A stretch of 64,000 nt of DNA from Cliona cf. orientalis (lineage: Eukaryota; Porifera; Demospongiae; Clionaida; Clionaidae), in NCBI GenBank assembly GCA_963930775.1, contig OZ005703.1, positions 6,944,001 through 7,008,000 on the forward strand, in the 5' to 3' direction. Below are positions 11,327-23,300 of this stretch, piece after piece. The notes beneath the pieces were generated by a model that searched no databases, was not told the origin of the DNA, and saw nothing but the letters and a program-made list of their open reading frames with translations. Numbering within the stretch: the first letter of the stretch is position 1; every line of letters begins with the position of its first letter. Position numbers and translations under genes: made by a program.

Positions 11327-12020
11327 AAATGCTTATTGAACAGTATACTAACTGTTGTGTACATGTGCCTTTTATAGCTACTGCAAACTTCATTCAGAAT
11401 CCGGTCAAAATTAATTATTGTTCTATTCGGCAGTTAAAAGTTGCTAAATTGAACAATGTACCGAAAATGAGTTATACTGAAATGGATCAAAAAGCTGCCA
11501 CAAATCGTATCATTATCACCTATAAAGTGAATTATCTCTCATATTGACAGTATACATCGATCATTATATTATAATCACGATAACTAATATTCTTGCTCTC
11601 TTTTGATCTCAGTATTTGCTAATAACAACTATTATGACCTTTCATGCTGTCCATTCTGGTGGTCATAAGCTCCTTAAACTGCAAGTGCACCATCAACAAT
11701 AACAGCAGGCGTGCGGCTACATACCTGACATACATCCCAGAATTCAACTTTGGAATTCCATAATAATAAAAATACTATTACAGTATGTTCATTCCTTATA
11801 CTTTGCATGGTCCTTTTCAATGCCTTAACTGCTAGCATGCATGCTATAAGTTAGCACACCCTCTACTGCCTTCAACGGTTAATAAGGACTTAGCATTGTG
11901 CTTTAATTAATTTCGTGCATACTTTAATTAATTAAGTTGACCACCACTATAAGTAAGCTGCATAATGATGTTAAATAAATTGATTACTGTGGAAACCTTC
12001 GTGCATAAACTGGGATCATC
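11327..12020. other. Intergenic spacer
   Basis: Divergent spacer between 7TM copy 2 and receptor D. A 72-codon + strand ORF has no family resemblance. No repeats are recognised. Confidence 0.4.
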
Positions 12021-13426
12021 ATGCAATCGATACGTTTCATTGGGATATTTTGTTGCTACATAATACAACTATGCTTGATGCATGCACAAGGTGAGTTAAT
12101 AGTGTATCATTGCATTATAATAATATTATCAGCAGCTTGCAATTCTGTAACTGTATGTAGTTACGTACTGATTAGCACCGTAGATTAGAGCTCTATACAC
12201 AATCATGTACACAATTATTTTGTATCTTCAGTGTGTACTAGTACCGAAACAAACACTGACAGCTTTGTAATTGGAGACAAAAGCAGAACTATATCTGGCA
12301 GATTTAGGCGAGAAGTTGGGATTCTCATGAACTTTGGTACCCCATCACCGCAAACAGGAGTGATCACTACATGGAACTTTCGCTATAGCTGTTTTATACC
12401 TTGGGCAAATCTTTATCATGCAACATTCATGATGTATCGACTGAATGCCGCTACTTCACAATATCAAGTGATACCAGAAAGTATTCAACCGATTTCTGCT
12501 GAGTGTGCAAATATAGGCCTTGGAGTTACTCTAAGCAGAAGTAGACCACTGATGACCGAAGAGCAGTTTAGAGTTGAAGAAGGGGATATTGCAGCAGTCT
12601 GTTTGCCAAACAATGGCAGGGCACCACTTCGAATAGCAAGCACACTAAATGTCAACAGAGAATCCAACCGCAACATACGTGAATTCAGTATTAATCGAGG
12701 GGACGGATGCACTGTCGACCAACTACAAATAACAATCTTCCGATTACAAGATTTAGATTTACACCAGGATCTCCAGCTGTACCTTTATGCAGAGGCTATT
12801 ACTGGTATAATAACTACAATATTGTTAATTAGTTGTATGAGACCCTTGATGATAATCTATAATTTTATTATTCTTTACTTCTTGCAGTTCCTGAGATAAC
12901 TATGATCAAGGATCCATCAGATTCAGACAATGCCTCACCTACATCTGCCATGCCAGCAGAAACTACATCACACGTTTTAGCAACCAATACCGTCACAGCA
13001 TCAGATCACATGACTATATCACATGATTCATCTACTTCAACGACCAATACCGTCATAGTATTAGATTCAGGAATTGATCAATCACCAGACCTAGGAATCA
13101 TCAAGATAATTATCGTCACTTTAGTACCGGTTGCTATGGTGACCATTGTATTGCCAACAATTGCTGTGTTAGTAATAGTGGTAGCCATTGTTTGGAGAAG
13201 AAGATGTGAAAAACAGAAAAATTCCACATCTACCAATGGACAAAATAAAATGGACAGTCACAGTTGCTATTGCAATGCTAATGAATCAGATGAGTTTAAT
13301 ATGGACCAAAATGTGTCGTACAACATCTGTGAAACTGATGCCCTGTCACAACTCTACGAATATCCCGACTTGAGCACTACTATTTTGGATGAATCCAATA
13401 TCTACGACTCTATTGATTCACAGTGA
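12021..13426 (+). CDS. Single-pass receptor-like protein, paralog D
   Basis: Exons 12021-12090 (signal peptide MQSIRFIGIFCCYIIQLCLM), 12232-12804 (ectodomain) and 12888-13426 (stalk, membrane segment, tail), all phase 1. The ectodomain shows GILMNFGTPSPQTGVITTWN, EGDIAAVCLPNN, GDGCTVDQL and the closing LQLYLYAEA, collinear with paralogs A-C. The stalk is Ser/Thr-rich with two similar repeats around ATNTVTASDHMTISHDSS. The membrane span (VAMVTIVLPTIAVLVIVVAI) is followed by WRRRCEK. Tail tyrosines: QNVSYNI, LYEYPDL, NIYDSI. The frame is intact throughout, making this the best reference member for the family. Confidence 0.88.
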
Positions 13427-13838
13427 AATTTTAATGCATGCATGTTATTTAATATCGGTTTTTGTCTAAATCTGAATGATACAACTCGGACATATTTTGT
13501 CACCCTTTGTCTCCTTTTGTGATTCCACTTTTGTTCATTCGTGCCATTTGTTATGATAAGCTTAATTATGACCGGCTTATAAAAGGTGTATGCATATTAT
13601 TATGGTAAGACATGCCCATGAAAAGGAACTACAAGGCTACGCAGTAAAGTGCCAAAAGGAGTAAAAATATGTTTGAGGTTCTCTTAATTTGGGATCAAGA
13701 TGGTGCTACCTGCTCCACGACTTCTCCAATACTTGAACCTACATTTGATGCAGCCACGAAGAGTGGGTGGTGCATATCACAGGCAACAGCTGCATGAGAA
13801 TAACAAAAATAAGGCTATTATCAACAATTTTGAGGAGA
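13427..13838. other. Convergent intergenic spacer
   Basis: Holds the 3' UTRs of receptor D (+) and the dystrophin-like gene (-). A 77-codon minus ORF overlapping 13739-13972 is a frame shadow of the dystrophin last exon. Confidence 0.45.
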
Positions 13839-16631
13839 TTAAGAAGAGCCCTCACTTTCTGTGGTTTGAGTAGGGAAGGCTGCCAGTAGCTCCCGGAGCA
13901 TTGCCTGGAGTTCCTCCTCTTCGGTACCAAGCAGGAGGGAGTAACTACCTGCGGCTCGGCTAGGCGGCTCAACCTCTGATATAGATCTAGGCAATATCTT
14001 CTCTTGAAGGGAAGGGGTGTTCACGGCAATTGATCTAGTTTCAACTTTAGCTATCGTAGGGATAAAATTTAATTCAGAGTAGAATTATGGCTACAGTATA
14101 TACCAGGTGTGACAGGTGACATGATGGTGCTTCTTGGTGTGACTGGCACAGGATATAGCATCTTCACAATCTCCTAGGGAAAAAAAATCAACCATTAGCT
14201 AAATTAGCCGCTACATGCAGATTGACAGCTATATGATTAACGAAACACCCTTTGTAGCTGATCTTACTTTAATTGGTTTTTGCTGTTGAACGTACTCCAC
14301 TGTTGCCTGTAGCTCTTCATTTCTTCCCTGTAGCTCACTGATTCTACTCTCCAGCCTCTGTCTCTCCCTTTCATCCTCCTCTGAATCATATAAAATATCC
14401 ATACATTTTTATAGCAAATGATGCCTGAGTGATAGTCGATTGATTGTACCTGATGGAGGTGGTGGCTGTGCTTGGTAGTGCTCTACCACTGGAGCTGGAG
14501 CAGCTTCTACTGGTGCTGGCTGAATGCGGGGATCATGTTCACCACTTAGTTCCTGTAATCTGAGCACAGACATAAACAGCAGGAAGATTCGGATATTATA
14601 ACGATTGTCGATGAATGTGTGTGTGTATGAGTGTATGAATGTATGCACTTAAGCTTACCTTGCTGCCAATAGATTGATGCGGTTGTGCACATTCTCAAAT
14701 ATGGGTGAAGTCTCCGGGATTCTACAGCCATTACATAATTTTTTAGCAACATGATACAGTTAATCTTCATGCACTCACTCATCTTGAGGTCTTCTCTGAG
14801 AGATTGGATAGTCGTGGTAGCTCTTCTTTGGTGGCTGACGTCGATACTTCCTAGTGAGCTTATTCTTCAACTGTTTGGTAAAATCACGAATATCATCACC
14901 TGTTGTTGTCTACAAAATATACAATGAATCATATGAGATATAGTATATCAGCTTACTAACTCTTCAGATTGCTAAATTAGAGAATAATAATCGTGCCATA
15001 CTTACTGCTAGACAGTATTCTCTTGTGGGGTGTGTGACTTTGTGATTTTTCAGGGTCTGCTGAGTCCAGTAACAGTTTTGACACAGATCAACATTGGTAC
15101 ACTTCAGGCAACGATACCTGCATTAAAAACAGTGTGCTTATTATAGCCATAATATAATGATTAGCTACCTGAAGCCAATAATTGGAAATGCCTTGCACTT
15201 GGAGCACTTTGCTTCGTGCTTGACTGTCTCGGCTGTGGCCAGTCGGTAAAGGGTGGGCAGCCAAACCAGACAAATGGGTTCTTTGAACACCCACTTCAAG
15301 TATTCACCCTGGTTCAGTATGTCAGTAGGTTGCAAACGACCCTATTGAAAGTATAAAACTTAATAATTGACATAATGAGCTATTAAGTAGCTTGTCAAAA
15401 ATAATTAGTTCACCGACTCACCACTTCCCAGCAGTCATTAACAGCATCGTCAGTGGTGCTGGCTTTAAATGTGTCCCCTTCTGACACATTCTGAGGCAGC
15501 TGCAAAAGATATTAAAGAAGTACTCATTGATAATAATAGCAGTTTTGAGTTGAATCAAAACTATGTGAGTTACCAGTAGTAGATCTTGAATGAGAGTCTT
15601 GAGGCTCGACTTGGATATGCCAACACCACGCTCACCACACACTTGGGCAAAAATGTCTATCATCAACCAAAGGGGGAAATACATAAAAATATTACTGATA
15701 TTAAACTAGATTGTTAATGCTTACATCTGTACTTGTCCTCTGGTACTGAAGAACACAGAGCAGCCAGAACAATCTTAACAGATCTCAATTTTACAGCTCC
15801 AGTACGACCACTGCACAAACAATACAAAAAGTACTATCATAGCTAATACTTTCCTGATTTACTGTTATTTTTTGCTAACTGACCTATCAAGGCATCCAAG
15901 CGACCAGTTAAGAGTGATCTCGACACATTTGTCAGGTTCGAGAAACCTCGAACGGCCTCGCTGAGCCAACTGGAATATCTTATTTAGCAAGGACTCGAGT
16001 TCAAGGACAGAGAGTGTGATACTGTTGTGAGTTGATCCCTCCCATCCGTACTCAGAGAAAGCGTGGGAAAGGATTTCAAGATCCACTGCACCCACTATCA
16101 GAATCAAGCAACAAAATCTAGCTAAGACTTATTCACGGCTATTGGTACTCACGTTTTGTAGTCTTCTGGATAGCTCTGAGCTTCATGGCAGTCCTGTAGG
16201 CCCCATACTTGATATCATTCATCCCATCTATGCACACCAATTCAGCAAGTATACATGTAGCCAAAGTCACATGCACAGACTATCATATTTCGACTAGCTA
16301 TGGTACTAGCTATCTGTGTTTATTGCATAGAAGCTTACCCATTCCGTCAAAGGCTGCACTAATCTCAGGATGCTCCCACTGAGTGATGGCCTCATTATGG
16401 CTGTAGAAGGATTATTGCAAATTAAGGAAGGCAGTCAATAGGGAGTGAACAGGGCATGATTTCAGCCTTACTTGAGATAGTATGGAATCCCGTTGTTTGT
16501 CTCTGACCTTTCCCAGCCATCAGGAAGGCTACCTATAAATATTTTTACAACATCATCACATTTCGGTCATTCTGATACTACAAAGGAGTACCTAAATGAT
16601 GTCCTTCTGCGAGAATATCTCCGCCAGGCAT
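13839..16631 (-). CDS. Short dystrophin/dystrobrevin-family protein (WW, EF, ZZ, coiled coil)
   Basis: Sixteen exons: 16592-16631, 16472-16532, 16339-16400, 16153-16227, 15884-16094, 15725-15810, 15574-15656, 15422-15499, 15169-15341, 15006-15117, 14779-14909, 14659-14721, 14450-14559, 14268-14380, 14104-14173 and 13839-14050. The total is 1680 nt (559 residues), all in phase. A WW domain starts almost at the N-terminus ([19 protein letters not shown]), followed by the dystrophin EF-hand region ([31 protein letters not shown]). A ZZ zinc finger has [19 protein letters not shown] and [11 protein letters not shown] coiled coil ([20 protein letters not shown]) follows. The family links cytoskeleton to membrane glycoproteins and syntrophins. 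Spectrin repeats and the actin-binding domain are absent, so the layout resembles the short vertebrate isoform Dp71/Dp116, here as a stand-alone gene. The start Met follows no upstream coding exon within the 179-bp gap to MTG1. Confidence 0.93.
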
Positions 16632-16810
16632 TTCTCCCCTCAAGCTCGTCAACACGGAGAAAGGGGGCGTAGCTCAAGTTGGCGCTGCATGGTGGAACGT
16701 GTATGCAGCCCCGCCCCTCTTATCTATTTATCCGCCATACAAGAAATATCCAACTCATGAATGCTGTAGATGCTCCACATGCTCCACATGCTCCACATGC
16801 TCCATGAACC
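16632..16810. promoter_or_regulatory. Bidirectional promoter, dystrophin-like gene / MTG1
   Basis: 179 bp between divergent start codons. It contains a GC box (CCCCGCCCCT) directly followed by CTTATCTATTTATCC at about 16708-16732. A near-identical 38-40 bp block (from GGAAC to TTATCC) recurs at 47553-47590, where it sits between the DEATH-helicase gene and a truncated MTG1 copy. The conserved block is the best candidate for core promoter sequence. A CTCCACATG triplet repeat lies nearby (16771-16800). Confidence 0.6.
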
Positions 16811-19180
16811 ATGCAAGCTATGGAAAGGGCTATGAATGGATTCAGGAAGCAATTTCCTTTCTCTAATCTTCCACTGGCTAACTGGTTCCCTGGACACATG
16901 GCCAAAGGTACAGCCTCTTTAATATTGCAATGAATGTTCCTGGGCGGCCGTGAACATATCTACTGTAATCTCAGGATCGAGAAATATCGCGAGACGATTG
17001 CAGTTCTGTGACTGTGTCATTGAAGTTCATGATGCAAGAGTATCCATACACAGACCAAGCTATAATTCTTTATTCGTAGCTCCAAAAGTGCAATCTGATG
17101 CATGTATTTCCATAACTCCCATTCCCATATCCCATTCTCTGGTCGCAATCCCAATCTCAAATTCATGCTCCGAGGAAGGCCCAAGTTACTCGTCTTGAAC
17201 AAAATGGATCTAGCTGACCCAAGAAAATCAGAGGTTAATTATTGTTCTGCTTATTAACCCACACAAATTTTATTTTTTCACCATTTCAGGATGTATTACA
17301 GTCTTTACGAGAAGCAGGAGAGAGGGAAATACTCTTCACCAACCTTCGCAAACAACATGATTCAACCATAAATCAAGTAAGATGCCCTAACTTAAGTCAA
17401 AACTGCCATTGATTGAGATGTATGTTTATGTGTGTGCATAATTAGCTATATTATGACATTGTGTGTGTATATCCATAGTTAATGAGGAACTTGCTCGATA
17501 TTGTGGGCTGGACAAGAGATCAGACTGAATCAGTGAGTGAACATGCAACACTTCTATGCATATCTAGCTAGACTCAAGAGTATATAATATTACTAAAATG
17601 AACCCTTGACCACATCCCCAGTGGCTGCATAGTTCTAATGGTGCATGTGGTAAAGGTCGTCAATACACACATCGATGCTGGGGCCTCAATCGCAGAGATG
17701 GAGTCTAAGATCAACTTTCGACTTCGAGTTTCGATGCTTCAATCAAAGGAGATGAACTCGACAGCACAGTACAGCTTCCGAACTTCAAATCGGTCGTGGC
17801 ATGACGCGTGCTATAAATAGCGCAAGGCTAGCTTTATTTATCCACAGGATTACGTCAGCCAAGAGAACGCGTAAAGTTCGGCCGGCATTACTTGTCGGAG
17901 AAAGTAGCACTCAGCTTTTAATGTATTCGCTGGATATCTATGTAAGTTAATATATGATTCTGTGGATTTTCAGGTCTCAGAAGTGTTCTGTAAAGGCTCT
18001 GAATTTTAGCGCTATGACGACATAGGTTACATCATAATTACAACATAATTACCTAATAACCGCAAAAAAGTAAATTTATACTGGGGATGTAATTAATGTG
18101 ACTGTTCAGGACTCTGAATACAACATCAGACTGATGGTTGTGGGAATGCCTAATGTGGGGAAGTCCTCGCTCATCAACGCCCTAAGACGGAACTATACAA
18201 AGCAAGGTGACCTAACTAACTTCTCAGTAAATTCAATAGATTTCACTAACAAATAAACTATATTATAGGCAAAGCAGCAAGAGTGGGTAAACTACCAGGT
18301 ATAACGAGAGCTGTGTCAACCAAAATTCAGGTAGTCTATACAACTAAAACTATTTCCTCCAAAGTATACAATTTTGCAGTAAATAATATTGTATTAGGTC
18401 CCACATTAAAGTTATGCCCTTATACTAGCTAAGGGAGAGGAATGGAATGCAAATGACTCGCCACAATAGACTGGCTGGCTATCTGCACATATGATTAACA
18501 CTATATTCCATAGGTGAACAAGGATCCCAAAATGTACCTTGTGGACACACCTGGTATGTGTGAAATAATATACACCCAAAATAGTAATAATTATGTTCCC
18601 TCACTTCTCTCACTGGCTACTACAGGAGTTATGATTCCAAATATCACCAACCCAGAGCTGGCGCTAAAATTGGCGGTTGCAGGTGCTGCTATGCAGTTAT
18701 TAGGCACATATCAATAATTATTTACCTTAAGTTGATGTCCACATGCAGGCATGTTGAAGGACCACTTGATAGGAGAGACACTGATTGCAGACTACCTTCT
18801 CTATATACTTAACAAGCAGCAACACTTTGAGTAGGTTGCACTGATGGAGAATGAAGCACTGCATTATAGTCTATATGCATGGATTATTGTCTTTTTTTAG
18901 GTATGTTGATTACTATAGACTGGAACAACCTAGCGATGATATTGAGTTTGTTCTGACAGCGACAGCCAAGAGAATAGGGGCATTAATGAAAGGTAATAAC
19001 TGTATTTTTCAAATGGAATGCATTATTATGATCATCATAATGTCCATTAATTTTAATGCACTATTGCATATAGGTGGAGTGTTTGATCGAACTAGAGCAG
19101 CGCAACACTTTCTAAGAAAGTTTCGAGAAGGCCAGTTGGGACGTTTGACCTTAGATACGGTGACAAGTGATAAGATATAG
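16811..19180 (+). CDS. MTG1: Mitochondrial ribosome-associated GTPase 1
   Basis: Exons 16811-16907, 16975-17233 (probably split by a microintron ending at 17185), 17290-17376, 17479-17532, 18110-18206, 18269-18330, 18514-18553, 18626-18682, 18749-18830, 18901-18992 and 19074-19180. The YlqF/RbgA circularly permuted GTPase order is visible: G4 LLVLNKMD before G1 GMPNVGKSSLIN, then G2 region GITRAVSTKIQ and G3 LVDTPG. N-terminal NWFPGHMAKG and C-terminal QLGRLTLDTV match the family. MTG1 acts in mitochondrial large-subunit assembly at the inner membrane. About 311 residues (human 334). Start at 16811; an in-frame stop lies just upstream. Inside exon 2 the frame from YNSLF to LLVLNKMD needs an intron 17088-17185 or 17076-17185. 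Exons 9-11 are duplicated at 48.5-48.9 kb. Confidence 0.93.
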
Positions 19181-19289
19181 GAGTCGTTTTGTGGAGTGAA
19201 AATGATTCACTTGGTATAATTCTTAAAACACTAATTACATATAATATGTAGTTGCTATGCAGTCATCCTAGAATCCATGGCGATCAATA

Positions 19290-19803
19290 CAGTCGAGCCT
19301 CTGATAACGGACCCTTTGAGAAGCGGACAACCTCTCTACAGCGGACAAGTGCCGCGTTACCGATTGAATTTCGCATAGTTCTAGTACATTAGCAACCTCC
19401 GAGAAGCGGATGCTTCTCGATTCCGGACAGCGGACAAGCTTCCAACGTGACTTTTCAATGCAAAACTGCCTCTAAATAGCGGACATCCGGAAACCACGCC
19501 CACCTTTGCCGCAATCTAGGCAGTCGCGATATTATGCCGCATGCGCGATAATAATATTAGCCTTGAATCCAGATAACGATTTTGGTGTAGCCAGTACTTC
19601 AGAAACAAAAAATTCAGCCTGTGCTATGTTGATAACATACCAACTACTTGATTATCATCTCTACTGCTCTTATCATGCATTTCAGTGCATTTACTAACTA
19701 TCAAAATGGGTTGAAAAATCATGAACCTCCGAGATAGGGACAACCTCCAAGTAAAGGACAAGAGGCCCGTTCCCAAAGTGTCCTTTGTTCGGAGGCTCAA
19801 CTG
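19290..19803. mobile_element. pogo/Tigger-like MITE, copy 1
   Basis: TA-flanked element with ends CAGTCGAGCCTCTGATAACG and TTGTTCGGAGGCTCAACTG; interior shows repeated AGCGGACAA-type words. No transposase. The same family is at 53967-54819 in opposite orientation. TIR style (CAGTCGA...CCTC) and TA duplication fit pogo/Tigger relatives. Confidence 0.8.
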
Positions 19804-19891
19804 TAATAAAAATTATTATTATTATTACAAAGATTTAAGGATCAACCTATGTGTCACTAAATGTACCAGATACCTGCTATGATGGACTGGA

Positions 19892-20925
19892 TCATATTGA
19901 TTCAACAAGAGCTTTGAATGTTTCAAATGTATCTGGTGTTTCATATAATTCGGAAAAAAATTTCTTTGGATTATAAACCATCTTTTTTTTCTTCCCCTGC
20001 AGCGTACTTATTGTAACCTCTCTTTTCATGTGTGATAAAATTTTCTTGATTAATTGGACGTCGACCTTACTAATTTCGACACCACCGTCACGTGCAAGCT
20101 GCATGAGAAGAGCTACAATTCCCCCGATAGCTGGGGCTGCATAAGAAGTTCCATTAACCTTTTGATACTTACTGTTGTCATTATCCACTGGAGCATATAC
20201 ATTTTCTCCAGGAGCAAACACGTCAATTTTACCTGGAGGATTGAGATCGGATTCTACAGATTTGTGATCACACTCATCTGATTCACACTTATCATACTCA
20301 TCACACTTCTTCAAGCTTAAGCCACCAACAGCAATCACTTGGTCAAGACGAGCGGGATGAGCAACGTCGGGAGCAAATAGACCATAGTTACCTATAGCAG
20401 CCACACAAATCACACCTTTACTAGCTAGATCATTGATCAGTTCTTCTCGTTTTGGATTTTCCTTTTCTTTGTAATGCCCAAATGACATAACAATCACCTG
20501 ACATTTCTTTTTATCGCTAAGATGTTCATCCTCGTAACTTTTTTTCAGATGTTCAAGTGCTCCAATGATGGCATCAGAATAGTATTTCTTCTCTTCAGAC
20601 ACCCTCTCAGACACACAACAAACATATATTTCGGCTTTTGGAGCATACTGTGCAACAATACCTGTCACCATGGTGCCATGTGCTTCTCGGTTAGTGCGCC
20701 AGTAGTCATCTCCATTACCATTATTGATAAAGTTCTTTCCACTTAGATGTATATGTTTTTCAGTAAAATCGTCGTGGTTTACATTGACACCAGAGTCAAG
20801 TACAGCTATTGTGATCCCTTCTCCATTGATTCCTTTTTTATGTGCCTCCTGAAGGTTCCATTTGGGAAAAATTCTAAAGTCGCTGAAAAGCTTTGCTTCT
20901 GGACATATAGAATCTGATGTATCAC
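19892..20925 (-). CDS. Subtilisin-like serine protease (S8) exon, unit 1, intact
   Basis: Large terminal exon with acceptor at 20925 (phase 1; first codons GDTSDSI) and stop at 19892. The S8 triad is complete: Asp in ITIAVLDSGVN, His in REAHGTMVTGIVA, Ser in NGTSYAAPAIGG, plus the oxyanion Asn in CVAAIGNYG. There is no signal peptide or I9-type propeptide, so it should be intracellular. The same exon type sits at 50754-51724, where it follows ZU5-gene exons in phase. Here the nearest phase-compatible upstream exon is 34327-34380, which would need a 13.4 kb intron through repeats. Alternatively it is a detached terminal exon or has its own promoter. The first in-frame ATG (20980) lies upstream of the acceptor, so unspliced translation is also possible. 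Confidence 0.85.
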
Positions 20926-21099
20926 CTAATAATATAATACAATCAAGACCCGTATTATGAAACATCAACAGGATTAGCAATTGCTAAAGACATAGTAATT
21001 TAGTATTTCAAATACACTTAATTACTAAGCCACATCCACAATTTTAGAATTGTGTACTCCTTAATTTAAACTCTCTTCTTGATTGAAATCCCACTGGCT

Positions 21100-21190
21100 A
21101 TACAGTTCATAGCCACCACGAAGCTCAAGAACGTCAGTTAGGATGTTTGACCTTGCAATGGATACAGTGACAAGTCAAAAAGACATCGGA
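21100..21190 (+). pseudogene. Relic of MTG1 terminal exon
   Basis: GTTTGACCTTGCAATGGATACAGTGACAAG-type sequence matches the end of MTG1 exon 11 (19139-19175) with substitutions. It marks a duplicated MTG1 3' end lying beyond the subtilase exon, the same order as at 50.46 kb in unit 2. Confidence 0.6.
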
Positions 21191-22189
21191 ATCAGGACTT
21201 TTTATGCATGGAGGGTCCTTTATTTGATATCCTAATACAATGTTATTCATTTTATGATATCTTGCATGAAACCAATAATTGTGTCAAATATGATTGATTA
21301 CCATAGCTGCTATAATTACCCCTATATATATGGTATATGTGCCGAGAGTTAATTGGACTACTAAAATTAATGGCTAGCATGATCGGATGAGGGAAGTGGC
21401 TTCATTTAGTTACCGTATCAGCACATTCTGCATGGCATGTAGCAAAGGTTTAGAAAGAGGTAGCTTTAAATATAATTAATTTTGAGTGGACCAGAAGAAT
21501 TAATGTATGATGACACGATTCAGAAATATTATACTGGCTACCATTGCATTGCATGCCGTGGCTAGATATATAGGCCAAGGAATGTTACCCTGCGCGCATG
21601 CGCAAGGGGTAAAGTAATCGGTTGTGTTGTTGTCGTCGTGAGCAAAAAAATCGCCATATCTCTAAGTCTAGGCACCTGAGCGACTAGTAAGTACAATGAA
21701 TCAGTCGCATTTGGCAAAAAACGGGCTTCAGCGTGCTTCGAATCGAGGGACATAGTCCACGAGTGTCACAAATAGTGTCTTTTTGTTAGCCTTCGTAACC
21801 ACGCCTATCAACAGTGCCCACTTAATGCATTATGCAGGCATTTGTGCTTTCTGCTCATGCGCATAACAAATATTATGAGCTAATAAAGGTCGTCAATAAT
21901 GCTAGTGATCGAATCAGAATGTAAGATACCTATATCTACATACCTAGTCTAGATCTGATGCAGAGGGAGAGTCAGTGGTTGTTTGGCTGATATCACCAGG
22001 AGCCTATATACAACTAAGGGCTCATGGAGTCTATAAACCCTTGATAAAACCAAGCAGCATTTCTACTCATATTTGCACACAAAGCAGATCTATAGATTGC
22101 GCAATGTGCGCGCGGGGTATGCGCTCTACAGAGCTCTAGTTTAGCATGTGAACGAAAAGGAGACAGCAAATATTATTAGCTAGGGAAAG
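21191..22189. other. Non-coding stretch
   Basis: No gene, splice-linked exon or clear repeat recognised; a minus ORF at 21562-21753 shows no family features. Confidence 0.4.
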
Positions 22190-22440
22190 TAAACTAAATC
22201 AGGAGTACATTACAAGGAGTATGCAACATACACAGTAATAGCTAGTACAAACATCTCTTTCCAGACTTGACATCACAACCACTCTTGTATATACATGGGC
22301 CTGAATATCATTAGAGTTGCAACCATGGAGTTACATTCCTTATAGCCACAGCTGCAGCTAGTTACTATCAAACACTGATAGGCAGTCTACGCTAAGACCG
22401 CCTTAAGGTACCATTTAATTGCGTGGGCGTGAGCGTCAGG
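22190..22440 (+). repeat. Left arm of a long-range inverted repeat
   Basis: 22200-22440 (AAGGAGTATGCAACATACAC, AAACATCTCTTTCCAGA, CAGTCTACGCTAAGACC, TTAATTGCGTGGGCGTGAG) is found in reverse complement at 31002-31034 and 31920-32085. The two arms bracket the repeat array. Arms are diverged, so this looks like an old element or inverted duplication. Confidence 0.65.
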
Positions 22441-23230
22441 AATGGCTAATTCAATTAGCGAATCGTGAAGGGGCGTGGCCGAAGAGGCCATACGAGTGCT
22501 TTTGGTCGAAGGTGGGCGTGTCCAGAATCGGCCAGGGATGATTATGCGCGTGTAATTAGCGACCGGAAGTGGCCCCTGAAGAAAACACCGGTAATTGCCC
22601 ACTTCAAAGCAAGATCAAAGCATTCTTTCTTAACTATTAACCGCAACGACAAATTATACACTAAGTAGAAATTACACACTAAGTTACACACTAAGTAGAA
22701 AAAAAGAAAATATAATAATTCGTGGGGGAACTGGGAGCACCTGGGGAGATACTTTTTACATGGGCACGCAGAATGGGTCGAAACTAGAGATTTGACCCTG
22801 GGGAATTTTGATTCATGTCTTAGAATTAAAGTTACGGCGCAATGTTTTGAGTCCCGGTGTGCGTTATTTAGAAAATCGCTAGTCTAGTACATGCATAGGC
22901 TACCATGGAGCTGGTATTGTATCCAGAGACTTGCTGAATGGATGAGGAATCAGTCACAACAGTAACTCTCCCGTTTTTGCTGAGAGGTAGGTGGGGTAAT
23001 ACAGCTATAGTTTTTGTATGTGTGGATGTGTGGGAAAGTACATCTAGTTGAGAAACAAGTGACATAACTAAAATTGTTTTGTGGTTTCAGAGTCCCCTGG
23101 ACAATTTTTTTACAGTAATACTCGGGATGACTATAATAATATTATATTATTATACTGTAGGGTGTGAATATTATATACATGCATGTTTCTAATTATGTGG
23201 AACTTTTTGTGCTTAGTGTGCATGGTAGCT

Positions 23231-23300
23231 CCTTAGATGATTTCCAGCAAGCTCTAACTGCGCCTGCAGCGCAGTTAGAGCGGGTGGAAATCATCTAAGG
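23231..23300. repeat. Conserved hairpin, copy 1
   Basis: CCTTAGATGATTTCC ... GCTCTAACTGCGC, central TGCA, then the mirror GCGCAGTTAGAGC ... GGAAATCATCTAAGG. Near-perfect stem. Confidence 0.85.

Noticed and set aside
16950-17198. 82-codon ORF in MTG1 exon 2 read to its own stop
   Set aside because: It runs through the presumed microintron; family residues resume in another frame.
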